The translations under genes were made by a program, and so were the position numbers. The notes below the pieces were generated by a model. The model did no database searches. It saw only the letters and a program-made list of their open reading frames with translations, and was not told the DNA's origin. A stretch of 64,000 bases of DNA, taken from positions 2,232,001 to 2,296,000 of the forward strand of contig NZ_RJJY01000001.1 in assembly GCF_003751085.1 (NCBI RefSeq). Reading direction: 5' to 3'. The DNA comes from Micromonospora sp. Llam0 (lineage in GTDB: Bacteria > Actinomycetota > Actinomycetes > Mycobacteriales > Micromonosporaceae). The first letter of the stretch is position 1. The number at the start of each line of letters is the position of its first letter. Positions 48,191 through 56,604 of the stretch are shown piece by piece.

Positions 48191-49815
48191 CAGTCGATCA
48201 GCCGGTACGCCGGCAGGGTCAGGAAGTCGACGTAGTCGGCACCGAGGGCGACCTCCTCGAACAACGCCCGGGCCTGCGGGAACCGGCTCGCCGTCCAGTC
48301 CGGTTCGGTCAGCTCGGCGCGGATCGCGGCGAGCTCGGCGTCACCGATGGCCCGGACCAGGTCGGCGGTCACCAGGGTGCCGTCGGGCAGCCGTACCCCG
48401 TTGCGGATCCACTGCCAGATCTGCGACCGGGAGATCTCGGCGGTGGCCGCGTCCTCCATCAGGTTGTCGATCGCCACCGCGCCGTTGCCGCGTAGCCAGG
48501 CCTCCAGGTAGCGCACCGCGACGGCGACGTTCGCGCGCAGCCCGGCCTCGGTGACGGCACCGCCGGTGGCGGCGACGTCCAGCAGCTGCGCGGCGGTGAC
48601 CGACACGTCCGGGCGCTGCCGGTCGAGCTGGTTGGGCCGGTCGCCGAGGACCTCGTCGAACACCTCGCGGCAGACCGGCACCAGGTCAGGGTGGGCCACC
48701 CAGGACCCGTCGAAGCCGTCGGCGGCCTCCCGCCGCTTGTCGGCCCGGACCTGGTCGACGGCGCGGGCGGTGACGTCGGCGTCCCGCCGGTTGGGGATGA
48801 ACGCCGACATGCCGCCGATCGCCATCGCGCCGCGCCGGTGGCAGGTGGCGACCAGCAGTTCGGTGTAGGCCCGCATGAACGGCGCGGTCATGGTGACCGC
48901 CGCCCGGTCCGGCAGCACGAACCGCCCACCGGCGTCACGGAAGTTCTTGATGATGCTGAACAGGTAGTCCCACCGGCCGGCGTTGAGTCCGGCGGCGTAC
49001 GGGCCGAGCGCCCACAGGATCTCGTCCATCTCGAACGCCGCGGTGATCGTCTCGATCAGCACGGTGGCCCGGATGCTTGCGGCCGGTAGGCCGAGCGCCT
49101 GCTCGACGTGGACGAACACGTCGTGCCACAGCACGGCCTCCTCGTGGCTCTCCGTCTTGGCCAGGTAGAGGTAGGGGCCGCTGCCCCGACGCAGCAGTTC
49201 GGCGGCGTTGTGGAACAGGTACAGGCCGGCGTCGACCAGCGCGCCGACGGCCGGCGCGCCGTCGAAGACGAGGTGCCGTTCGTCGAGGTGCCAGCCACGG
49301 GGCCGGACCACGATCGTCGGGTACGGCCCGGGGCCGAGCCGGTACGTCTTCGTCGCGGTCCGCAGCTCGATGGTGCGCCGCACGGCGTCGGCGAGGTTGC
49401 GTTGCCCGTCGACCACGTTCGCCCAGTGCGGGGTGTTCGCGTCCTCCAGGTCGGCCAGCCACACCCGGGCACCGGAGTTCAACGCGTTGACGGTCATCTT
49501 CCGGTCGGTGGGCCCGGTGATCTCCACCCGCCGATCGGCCAGGTCGGGCGGGGGCGGCAGCACCGTCCAGCTGCCGGCCCGCACCTGCGCGGTGTCGGCA
49601 CGGAAGTCCAGCCGTCCGGTGCGGGCGATGTCGGCCCGGCGGCGACCACGGGCGGCGAGCAGCTCGGCCCGCCGGCCGGCGAACCGGCGGTGCAGTCCGG
49701 TGAGGAACGCCACCGCGTCGCCGGTCAGCACGTCCCCGGTGGCCACCGACTGGCCGGCCGGGGCCGAAACGGTCGCGGCGGAAGGCGGCGGGTCGACCTG
49801 GCTGCGGGGTATCAA
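48190..49815 (-). CDS. aceB: Malate synthase A
   Basis: 541 residues. Signature segments include MTVNALNSGARVWLADLEDA, YLYLAKTESHEEAVLWHDVF, GRWDYLFSIIKNFRDAGGRF and EISRSQIWQWIRNG near the end. It condenses glyoxylate and acetyl-CoA to malate. Within the urate operon it would consume the glyoxylate that ureidoglycolate yields, linking purine nitrogen use to central carbon. The start is TTG 49815: AGGAG lies 6 bases before it, and no ATG or GTG in frame has a comparable site. TTG overlaps the upstream stop (TTGA), so the ribosome can re-initiate directly. Confidence 0.93.
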   Translation of the reverse strand: MIPRSQVDPPPSAATVSAPAGQSVATGDVLTGDAVAFLTGLHRRFAGRRAELLAARGRRRADIARTGRLDFRADTAQVRAGSWTVLPPPPDLADRRVEITGPTDRKMTVNALNSGARVWLADLEDANTPHWANVVDGQRNLADAVRRTIELRTATKTYRLGPGPYPTIVVRPRGWHLDERHLVFDGAPAVGALVDAGLYLFHNAAELLRRGSGPYLYLAKTESHEEAVLWHDVFVHVEQALGLPAASIRATVLIETITAAFEMDEILWALGPYAAGLNAGRWDYLFSIIKNFRDAGGRFVLPDRAAVTMTAPFMRAYTELLVATCHRRGAMAIGGMSAFIPNRRDADVTARAVDQVRADKRREAADGFDGSWVAHPDLVPVCREVFDEVLGDRPNQLDRQRPDVSVTAAQLLDVAATGGAVTEAGLRANVAVAVRYLEAWLRGNGAVAIDNLMEDAATAEISRSQIWQWIRNGVRLPDGTLVTADLVRAIGDAELAAIRAELTEPDWTASRFPQARALFEEVALGADYVDFLTLPAYRLID

Positions 49816-51215
49816 AGGTCACTCCTGTTCGACGGGACCGGGGACATCAGGGTCCGGTGCGTACGGGCGGCCTCGCGGGCCAGGTCGACGGCGTCGGCGG
49901 TCCGCAGCTCGCCGCGTTCGACGACCGGCCGGCCGCCGACCAGCAGCAGCTCCACCGGGGCGGGTGGGCCGAGCACCAGCGCGGCGACCGGGTCGTCGAT
50001 GCCGGCGTGGCCCAGCCCGTCGACCCGCCACAGCGCGACGTCGGCGAGTTTGCCCACCTCCAGCGAGCCGATCTCGGCGGCCCGGCCCAGGCAGCGCGCG
50101 CCGCCGATGGTGCCCAGCGCGAGGGCGTCGCGGGCGGTCAGCGCGGCGGGTCCGCCGCGCAGCCGGGCCGCGTACAGCGACTGGCGCAGCTCCGCACCGA
50201 GGTGGCCGACCTCCTGGCTGGCGGCGCCGTCGACGCCCAGGCCGACCGGTACGCCGGCGGCGAGCAGGTCGCTCACCCGGGCGGTGCCGGCGCCGAGCCG
50301 GGCGTTCGAGCTGGGACAGTGTGCGACGCCGGTTCCGGTGGCGCCGAGCCGGGCCACCGCCGCGTCGTCGAGGTGGACTCCGTGCGCCAGCCACACGTCG
50401 TCGCCGAGCCAGCCGAGCTGTTCGGCGTACTGCACCGGGGTGCAGCCGTGCGTGGTCCGGCAGTACTCCTCCTCCTCGACGGTCTCGGCGAGGTGGGTGT
50501 GCAGCCGGACCCCCCGGCGGCGGGCCAGCTCGGCCGACTCGCGCATCAGCCGGGGGGTGACCGAGAACGGCGAGCAGGGGGCGACGGCGACCCGCAGCAT
50601 CGACTCCGGCGCCGGGTCGTGCCAGCGGTCGATCGCCGCCTCGGTGGCGGCCAGCGCCGCGTCGGTGTCCTCCACGGTGGAGTCCGGTGGCAGGCCACCG
50701 GCCGACCGGCCAAGGTCCATCGAGCCCCGGCAGGGCTGGAACCGCAGCCCGATCCGGCGCGCGGCGGCGATCTCGGCGGCGAACAGGTCGCCGGCGTCAC
50801 GGGGGAAGACGTAGTGGTGGTCGGTGCTGGTGGTGCAGCCGGACAGCGCCAGCCAGCCGAGGTTGGCCGCGGCGGCGGCGTGCACCGTGTCGGCGTCGAT
50901 CCGGGACCAGACCGGGTAGAGGGTGGTCAGCCAGCCGAACAGGTTCTGCTGCTGGGCCAGGCCACGGGTGGCCCACTGGTAGAGGTGGTGGTGGGTGTTG
51001 ACCAGGCCGGGGGTGGCCAGGCAGCCGGTGCCGTCGATCCGGCGTACCCGGTGCCGGTCCCCGCCGGTGAGTGTGTCGAGCAGACCGGCGGGCACGTCAC
51101 CGGGTCCGACGGCGGCGATCCGGCCGTCGTCGCCGACGACGAGATGCCCGTCGCGGTGCTCGGTGCCGGCGGCGTCGACCGTCGCGACGGCGGCGCCGGT
51201 GACGACGGTCACCAC
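49812..51215 (-). CDS. 8-oxoguanine deaminase-like amidohydrolase
   Basis: 467 residues of the ATZ/TRZ-guanine deaminase group. Metal-site motifs are NTHHHLYQ, VRLHTHLAET, LAHGVHLDDAAV and GLGVDGAASQE, and STDHHYVFP is typical of 8-oxoguanine deaminases. That reaction gives urate, the substrate of the uricase encoded next to it, so the assignment fits context. Guanine deaminase or another purine/triazine hydrolase cannot be excluded without structural comparison. It overlaps uricase by 7 bases and malate synthase by 4. Confidence 0.8.
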   Translation of the reverse strand: MVTVVTGAAVATVDAAGTEHRDGHLVVGDDGRIAAVGPGDVPAGLLDTLTGGDRHRVRRIDGTGCLATPGLVNTHHHLYQWATRGLAQQQNLFGWLTTLYPVWSRIDADTVHAAAAANLGWLALSGCTTSTDHHYVFPRDAGDLFAAEIAAARRIGLRFQPCRGSMDLGRSAGGLPPDSTVEDTDAALAATEAAIDRWHDPAPESMLRVAVAPCSPFSVTPRLMRESAELARRRGVRLHTHLAETVEEEEYCRTTHGCTPVQYAEQLGWLGDDVWLAHGVHLDDAAVARLGATGTGVAHCPSSNARLGAGTARVSDLLAAGVPVGLGVDGAASQEVGHLGAELRQSLYAARLRGGPAALTARDALALGTIGGARCLGRAAEIGSLEVGKLADVALWRVDGLGHAGIDDPVAALVLGPPAPVELLLVGGRPVVERGELRTADAVDLAREAARTHRTLMSPVPSNRSDL

Positions 51216-52069
51216 TGCCCCAGCTCCGGCGGCGCGTCGTCGCGGGTGACGGTGCCCTCGATCAGCCCGTACGGCCGGTCGGCGGCGACGAAGACGCTGT
51301 TCGGGTTGTCCAGGCCGAACGGGCTCAGGTCGACCAGCAGGTGGTGCTTGTTCGGCAGGGCCAGCCGCACTTCCACCACGTCGGGCCGGTCGGTCAGCAC
51401 CCGCTCACCCATCGCGTACAGCGTCTGCTGCAGGGACCGGCTGTAGGTGCCCACGAACGCGTCGACCAGCGCCTGCCGTACCGCCGCGTGGGCGGCGTCG
51501 AAGCCGCCGGGCGGCGCGGTGCCGGCGTAGCGCCACCGGGCGTCGACGGCGGTGGCGAGGATCCGGTCGTCGGTCTCCGGCAGGGTGGTGTACGGGTCGA
51601 CGACGTAGCCCCGGAACTCCGAGTCGGTGGAGTTGAGCAGGACCAGGTCGGACAGGCCGGCGGTCACCTCCGCCCGGTCGCCGTCGTAGCGGACCGCAGC
51701 GGTACGGGTGGACCCGCCGTCGCGTTCGAACGAGTGCGGCCCGAGCCGTCGCCAGTCGTACTGCTCGATGTCGACGCGGGCCCGGGTGATGCCGGGCTGG
51801 CTGTCCACGAAGTGCCGGGCCAGCAGCAGGCCGAACTCCTCGGCGCTGGCGATGCCGTGCCGACGGGCGAACGCGTACACCGTGTTCTTCTGCGTGTCGG
51901 TCGGCAGCACCTGGCTGTTGTCGCCGGTGAGGTGGGTGGCGGCGAGGTCACCGGCGAGCGCGACGGAGACGTTGAGGTCGCACAGGGTGTGCCGGTCGCC
52001 GTCGCGGTCCACCCGGACCACCCGGGTCTGCGCCTTGCCGTACCGGTTCGGCCCCAGAACGATTCCCAT
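51209..52069 (-). CDS. Urate oxidase (uricase)
   Basis: 286 residues. The cofactor-free uricase signatures are present: NRYGKAQTRVVRV with the catalytic Lys, PTDTQKNTVYAFA with the catalytic Thr, the PHSFERDGG segment and PNKHHLLVDL with the catalytic His. It oxidises urate to 5-hydroxyisourate with O2 (H2O2 as by-product). The next enzymes in the path, UraH and UraD, are encoded just upstream as one fusion 4 bases away. ATG 52069 is the start. Confidence 0.95.
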   Translation of the reverse strand: MGIVLGPNRYGKAQTRVVRVDRDGDRHTLCDLNVSVALAGDLAATHLTGDNSQVLPTDTQKNTVYAFARRHGIASAEEFGLLLARHFVDSQPGITRARVDIEQYDWRRLGPHSFERDGGSTRTAAVRYDGDRAEVTAGLSDLVLLNSTDSEFRGYVVDPYTTLPETDDRILATAVDARWRYAGTAPPGGFDAAHAAVRQALVDAFVGTYSRSLQQTLYAMGERVLTDRPDVVEVRLALPNKHHLLVDLSPFGLDNPNSVFVAADRPYGLIEGTVTRDDAPPELGQW

Positions 52070-52073
52070 CCGG

Positions 52074-52982
52074 TCAGCTCCCTCGGTAGGTGGTGTAGCC
52101 GTACGGGCTCAGCAGCAGCGGTACGTGGTGGGGGCGGGCGGCGTCGTGGACGGTGAACACCACCGGGATCTCGGTGTAGAAGGCGTCCGCCCCGAGCCGG
52201 TCGGCCACGTCGAACACCAGCCGGTAGGTACCGACGGCCCAGCTGGCGCCCGGCACCCAGTCCCGCAGCCGACCGTCGGCGTCGGTGTGTCCGGTGGCGA
52301 CGGTGCGCCAGCCGTCGGCCGGGTCGGCGGCGTCGAGTCGCACGGTGATGCCGGCCGCCGGGGTGCCGGTGGTGGTGTCCAGCACGTGGCTGGACAGCGG
52401 CGCCGGCCGGGACAGCGGCGCCGGCCCGGCGAGGTCGTCGACCAGCCGGCCCAGGCGCAGCGCGGCGATGTCGCCGAGCTCGGTGCGGACCACGCCCTGC
52501 TCGGTGTCCGGGTCGTGGTGCAGCCGCTGTCGGGCGGCGGCCACCAGTTCGGCGGCGCCGCGGCCGTTCGCGAAGATCAGGAAGCGGTACCCGAACCGCT
52601 GCTCGTAGGCGTCGTTGGCGGCCGTCAGGTCGGCCGCGACGTCGGCGCCGGAGCCACCGGTGGTGGAGCCGCCGGAGCCGGAGCTGTCGGTGGTGGAAGC
52701 GGCCGTCGCCGCCGCCTGCTCGCGACGGGACCACTCGGCGTCCCGGCCGGTGCCGGTGGGCGGCCGACCGATCCGCGGGTGGGCGGCGACCGCGTCGACC
52801 ACCTCCGGCCAGGGCAGCGCACCGATCCGCGCCCGCGCGGCGACGGTCAGCGCCGCCCGGTCGGCGTACGGCCGGCCGGCCGTCACCGCGGCGGCCCAGC
52901 CGGGCGCGGCGCAGCAGCTGAGCAGCAGTTCCCGCACGTCATCGGCGGGCAGCGTGTTGAACACGTCGAGTCCGCGGTCCAA
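52074..52982 (-). CDS. UraD-UraH fusion (OHCU decarboxylase / 5-hydroxyisourate hydrolase)
   Basis: About 302 residues. The N-terminal ~165 residues are 2-oxo-4-hydroxy-4-carboxy-5-ureidoimidazoline decarboxylase (FNTLPADDVRELLLSCC, AHPRIG with the active His, YEQRFGYRFLIFANGRG). The C-terminal ~110 are transthyretin-like hydroxyisourate hydrolase (SSHVLDTTTGTPAAGITVRL to the terminal YRGS). Together they turn 5-hydroxyisourate stereospecifically into S-allantoin. It is the first gene of the leftward operon. The start is probably TTG 52982 after AAAGGGG; GTG 52964 is an alternative, and the longer frame to 53072 runs into the operator region. A Ser/Thr/Gly linker (TTDSSGSGGSTTGGSG) lies inside the UraD half. 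Confidence 0.9.
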   Translation of the reverse strand: MDRGLDVFNTLPADDVRELLLSCCAAPGWAAAVTAGRPYADRAALTVAARARIGALPWPEVVDAVAAHPRIGRPPTGTGRDAEWSRREQAAATAASTTDSSGSGGSTTGGSGADVAADLTAANDAYEQRFGYRFLIFANGRGAAELVAAARQRLHHDPDTEQGVVRTELGDIAALRLGRLVDDLAGPAPLSRPAPLSSHVLDTTTGTPAAGITVRLDAADPADGWRTVATGHTDADGRLRDWVPGASWAVGTYRLVFDVADRLGADAFYTEIPVVFTVHDAARPHHVPLLLSPYGYTTYRGS

Positions 52983-53082
52983 TCCGGTCCCCTTTCGCTG
53001 GGCAGCAGCAGTCAAGCAGTTGCGACGAGCCGGCCGGTAGCGGCGCAGGGACCAAAGACGAAACATCGTCACCGTACGGTTT

Positions 53083-53098
53083 TTGGAGGTTCATCCAA
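53083..53098. promoter_or_regulatory. Candidate PucR operator, ura/pucR promoter region
   Basis: TTGGAGGTTCATCCAA is an interrupted palindrome (TTGGA, six bases, TCCAA) midway between the divergent uraDH and pucR genes. An almost identical 16-mer (14 of 16 bases) is at 56519-56534 in the other divergent promoter of the regulon. Its position fits an autoregulated PucR site. Confidence 0.6.
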
Positions 53099-53122
53099 TC
53101 ACCGTGACCGGAGGCGACCCCT

Positions 53123-54676
53123 GTGCTGCTGGCCGACGTGCTCGACAAGGCCCACCTGAAGCTGGTGCCGCTGACCGGCGACGACGGTCGGGACCGCACC
53201 GTCGGCCGGGTCAACGTCATCGACCTGCCCGACCCGGGCCGCTACGTGGCCACCGCAGACCTGGTGCTCACCGGCCTGATGTGGCATCGGGGGCCGGCCG
53301 ACTCCGAAGTCTTCGTCGCGGCGCTGGCCGCCGCCGGGGTGACCGCGCTGGGCGCCGGTGAGGCGCTGCACGGCAGTGTGCCCCGCGACCTGGTCGCCGC
53401 CTGCCGCCGGCACCGGCTGCCGCTGTTCGAGGTGCCGGCCGACGTGTCGTTCCGCGACATCATCGACGACGTTCACCCGACCCTGTGGGCGCAGCGGGCC
53501 AGCTCGCTGGCGGCGGTGCTGGGCCGGCAGCGTGGACTGGTCGCCGCGATGGCCGCCGGCGCCCGGCTGACCGATCTGCTGCCGACCGTCGCCGCGGCGA
53601 TCGACACCGACTGCTGGACGTTGACCACCAGCGGCCGGGTGGTTGCCGGCACGGCAGAGCTGGCCGATCCGGTCGCCGAGGCGCTGAGCCGCGCCTTCCT
53701 GACCGCGCAGCGGCTGCCCGCGACGGTGACGGTCGACGGCGAGCGGTTCTCCGTGTTCGGGGTGCCCGGCCGGGCCGAGCACCGGCTGGCGGCCTGGTTG
53801 GTGGCCTGCCGGGGCGCGCTCGACACGCTGCCCGGCACAGTCGACGAGCTGACCAGCGTGGTGGCGCTGGAACGGGCGCACCTGGACGAGGCCGCCCGGG
53901 TCGAGGCGCGGCTGGCCGACCAGCTGCGGACGGCGCTGCGGGCGCCGGGGGACCTCGCCGGGCTGCGGGCCGCGCTGCTGGCCGCCCGGCTCGACCCGGA
54001 CGCCACGTTCGTCGCGGTCGCCGCCACGCTGGACGGGATGCGCGCGCCGGCGACGCTGACCGTCGCCGTGGTCGACGAGTTCCTCAGCCGGTTGGCGCCC
54101 GACCGGGCGGTCGCCGTCCTCGAACCTGACCTGCCCTCGGGGGCGCTCGCCGTGCTGGCGCTGGCTCCGCAGGCCGCCGGCACCATCGGTTCGGCGCTGG
54201 TCGCCGCCGCCGACCGGATGGCGCCGGGGCTGCGCGGCGGCCGGCTCATCCTGGGCGTCTCCGACGCCGGCGTGGGCGCCGCCGGGCTGGGCGGGGCGGT
54301 CGAGGAGGCGCTGCACGCGCACCGGTCCGCCACCGGCACCGCGACCGGCCCGGTCAGTGTGGTGGCCGCCGGTGACCTGGCGTCGCATTCACTGCTGCTG
54401 GCCGGGGTGCCGGCCGGCACCCGGCAGGGGTTCCGCGGCCGGCTGCTCGGGCCGGTCGAGGAGTACGACCGGGCGCACCATGCCGACCTGCTGCGTACGC
54501 TGTCGGCTTTTCTCGACTGTGACGGATCGTGGAGCCGCTGCGCGCAACGGCTACATGTGCACGTCAACACGTTGCGGTACCGGATCGGCCGGATAGAGCA
54601 GTTGACCGGCCGGGACCTCGGCCGGTTCGAGGACCGGGTGGACTTCTTCCTGGCGTTGCGGCTCACCGCCGGCTGA
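53123..54676 (+). CDS. pucR: PucR-family purine catabolism regulator
   Basis: 517 residues. The N-terminal PucR domain is at ~1-120 (LLADVLDKAHLKLVPLTGDD, VSFRDIIDDVHPTLWAQRAS), a GGDEF-like/CdaR-type middle region follows, and a C-terminal PucR helix-turn-helix is at ~478-505 (LHVHVNTLRYRIGRIEQLTG). It senses the state of purine degradation and controls the operons on either side, both of which carry the shared dyad. GTG 53123 follows GGAGG by 8 bases. Its last 126 bases overlap the 3' end of the convergent xdhC-type gene. Confidence 0.9.
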   Translation: MLLADVLDKAHLKLVPLTGDDGRDRTVGRVNVIDLPDPGRYVATADLVLTGLMWHRGPADSEVFVAALAAAGVTALGAGEALHGSVPRDLVAACRRHRLPLFEVPADVSFRDIIDDVHPTLWAQRASSLAAVLGRQRGLVAAMAAGARLTDLLPTVAAAIDTDCWTLTTSGRVVAGTAELADPVAEALSRAFLTAQRLPATVTVDGERFSVFGVPGRAEHRLAAWLVACRGALDTLPGTVDELTSVVALERAHLDEAARVEARLADQLRTALRAPGDLAGLRAALLAARLDPDATFVAVAATLDGMRAPATLTVAVVDEFLSRLAPDRAVAVLEPDLPSGALAVLALAPQAAGTIGSALVAAADRMAPGLRGGRLILGVSDAGVGAAGLGGAVEEALHAHRSATGTATGPVSVVAAGDLASHSLLLAGVPAGTRQGFRGRLLGPVEEYDRAHHADLLRTLSAFLDCDGSWSRCAQRLHVHVNTLRYRIGRIEQLTGRDLGRFEDRVDFFLALRLTAG

Positions 54677-55807
54677 CCCGTGCGCCGCAGGCCCGTGTGC
54701 CGCTGGCCCGTACACCGCGGCGTGGATCGAGCCCCGGCCTGCGGTCAGCCGTCCGCCGTCGCGGCCGCTGCGGGCCGCGACGATCTCGGCGGCGATGCTG
54801 ACCGCGGTCTCCTCCGGGGTCACCGCCCCCAGGTCCAGCCCGATCGGCGCGGACAGCCGAGCCAACGCGGCCGGCGGCACCCCGACGGCACGTAGCCGGG
54901 CCGCCCGGTCGGCGGCGGCGCGCCGCGACCCCATCGCCCCGATGTAGGCCAGCGGCAGGTCGAGGGCGGTCCGCAGCAGCGGTACGTCGAACTTCGGGTC
55001 GTGGGTGAGTACGCAGAGCACCGTACGCGGGTCGACCCGACCGGCGGCGGCCTCGGCGCTCAGGTAGCGGTGCGGCCAGTCGACGACCACGTCGTCGGCG
55101 TCCGGAAACCTCTGCCGGGTGGTGAAGACCGCCCGGGCGTCGCAGACCGTCACCCGGTAGCCGAGGAACCGGCCCTGCCGGGCGAGCGCGGCGGTGAAAT
55201 CGGTCGCCCCGCAAATGATCATCCGGGGCGGCGGCAGCATGCCGCGGATAAGCAGGGTGGTGCCGGCGGCGGGCCGGGCGAGCGTGGTCCGCCCGGTCTC
55301 CAGCGCCGCCCGGGCGGCCCGGACAGCCGCCGCGTCCAGCGTCGGCCCGCCGAGCGAACCCCACCAACCGTCGGCGCCGACCAGCAGCCAACGACCCCGG
55401 CTGGCCGGCGGCCCGGTCAGGCAGGTGACCACCGCGACCGGGCGGGCGGCCCGGGTCGCCGCGTGCAGCCGGTCCAGCTGCGGCACGCTGTCGCGGTCCA
55501 CCCGCTGCACGTACACCTCGATGGTGCCGCCGCAGGTCAGCCCGGGCTCGAAGAGTTCGTCGCCGGTGTCGCCGAAGCGCGCCAGCCGCCCCTCGCCGGT
55601 GTCCAGCACGGTACGGCACAGCTGGAAGATGGCGGCCTCGACGCAACCGGCCGAGACGCTTCCGGTGACCGTACCGTCCGGGGCGACGAGCATACTGGTG
55701 CCCGGTGGCCGGGGTGCGCTACCGGCGGTGGCGGTCACCGTCGCGACGGCCACCTGCTCACCGGCGTACCACCAGCGCATCGCCTCGTCGAGGACCGGCC
55801 CGTTCAT
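54551..55807 (-). CDS. XdhC/CoxI-family maturation protein with antisense-overlap tail
   Basis: 418 residues. The N-terminal XdhC/CoxI domain has VTATAGSAPRPPGTSMLVAP and GSVSAGCVEAAIF with the conserved Cys, and LTCGGTIEVYV. The C-terminal Rossmann-like domain reads MIICGATDFTAALARQGRFL and IGAMGSRRAAADR. It handles and inserts the sulfurated molybdenum cofactor into xanthine dehydrogenase. After SIAAEIVAARSGR the frame runs on for about 65 atypical residues (AAHGPAAHGSAGGEPQRQEE) before the stop, lying antisense to the end of pucR. So the true functional end is probably near 54740, with the native stop lost. It overlaps the MocA-like gene by 4 bases. Confidence 0.88.
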   Translation of the reverse strand: MNGPVLDEAMRWWYAGEQVAVATVTATAGSAPRPPGTSMLVAPDGTVTGSVSAGCVEAAIFQLCRTVLDTGEGRLARFGDTGDELFEPGLTCGGTIEVYVQRVDRDSVPQLDRLHAATRAARPVAVVTCLTGPPASRGRWLLVGADGWWGSLGGPTLDAAAVRAARAALETGRTTLARPAAGTTLLIRGMLPPPRMIICGATDFTAALARQGRFLGYRVTVCDARAVFTTRQRFPDADDVVVDWPHRYLSAEAAAGRVDPRTVLCVLTHDPKFDVPLLRTALDLPLAYIGAMGSRRAAADRAARLRAVGVPPAALARLSAPIGLDLGAVTPEETAVSIAAEIVAARSGRDGGRLTAGRGSIHAAVYGPAAHGPAAHGSAGGEPQRQEEVHPVLEPAEVPAGQLLYPADPVPQRVDVHM

Positions 55808-56466
55808 CCGGTCGCCGCCGTCCGGGCCGAGGCGCCGCCGGGCCCGCCTCCCGCGCTGAGCCGATCGGGGTCGCTGAGCCGATCGGGGAAGGCGAGCCGG
55901 TCCAGGTCGCCGGGCCGGTCCAGGTCGGTCGGGTCGCCCACGTCGCCGCAGGGCACCAGACGCAGCTGGTCGGGGTGGGCCCGCAGATAGTCGCGGGCAC
56001 CGGTGTCGCCGTTCGCCGACGCCGCCACCGCCGTCCAGTGCTCTCGGCCCAGCACCACCGGATGCCCCGGCCGCCCGTCGGCGTAGCTGGCCGCGGCCAG
56101 CGTCCGCCGGTCGGCGCCGGCCGCCACCCGGCGCACCGCCGCCGGACCGATCCCCGGCATGTCGACCAGCAGGACGGCCGCGGCGTCCGCCGGGCCGGCG
56201 GCTGCGGCCGCCAGGCCGACCCGCAACGACGAACCCATCCCGGTGGCCCAGTCCGGGTTGACCGCCGGCACGGCACCGGCCAGGTCGGCACGCTCACGCA
56301 CCACGTCGGCGGCCGCGCCGAGCACGACGATCACCGGCCGGCAGCCGGCCGAGCGCAGCGTCTCGACGGCCCGGGACACCAACAGGGTCCCGTTGAGACG
56401 GACCAGCGCCTTGGGCCGACCGTAGCGGCGGCCGGCACCGGCGGCGAGGACGATTCCGGCAAGCAT
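55804..56466 (-). CDS. MobA/MocA-like molybdenum cofactor cytidylyltransferase
   Basis: 220 residues. The nucleotidyltransferase signature LAGIVLAAGAGRRYGRPKAL opens the protein; VNPDWATGMGSSLRVGLAAA and VLLVDMPGI (metal-binding) follow, then GHPVVLGREHW. The family adds CMP to Mo-molybdopterin for enzymes of the xanthine dehydrogenase group. Its co-transcription with the XdhC-type gene supports that role. The C-terminus is enriched for Asp-Arg-Leu repeats (DPTDLDRPGDLDRLAFPDRL) encoded by a GCCGATCGGGG near-repeat. It diverges from the xanthine dehydrogenase operon across the second dyad. Confidence 0.85.
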   Translation of the reverse strand: MLAGIVLAAGAGRRYGRPKALVRLNGTLLVSRAVETLRSAGCRPVIVVLGAAADVVRERADLAGAVPAVNPDWATGMGSSLRVGLAAAAAGPADAAAVLLVDMPGIGPAAVRRVAAGADRRTLAAASYADGRPGHPVVLGREHWTAVAASANGDTGARDYLRAHPDQLRLVPCGDVGDPTDLDRPGDLDRLAFPDRLSDPDRLSAGGGPGGASARTAATG

Positions 56467-56518
56467 TCGTCAACGATGGGCAGCGGCTGATCACCCGGTC
56501 AAGGCGCCCCGGTACGCC

Positions 56519-56534
56519 TTGTAGGTTCGTCCAA
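56519..56534. promoter_or_regulatory. Candidate PucR operator, xdh promoter region
   Basis: TTGTAGGTTCGTCCAA matches 14 of 16 bases of the element at 53083-53098 and keeps the TCCAA half. It lies between the divergent MocA-like gene and the xanthine dehydrogenase operon, suiting joint control by PucR. Confidence 0.6.
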
Positions 56535-56604
56535 CCACCAGGCTGATCGGCGGGTAGGGATTGTGTTCCGCCGTCATTGTCCGGGCCGGCGGCGGCATCG
56601 GACG

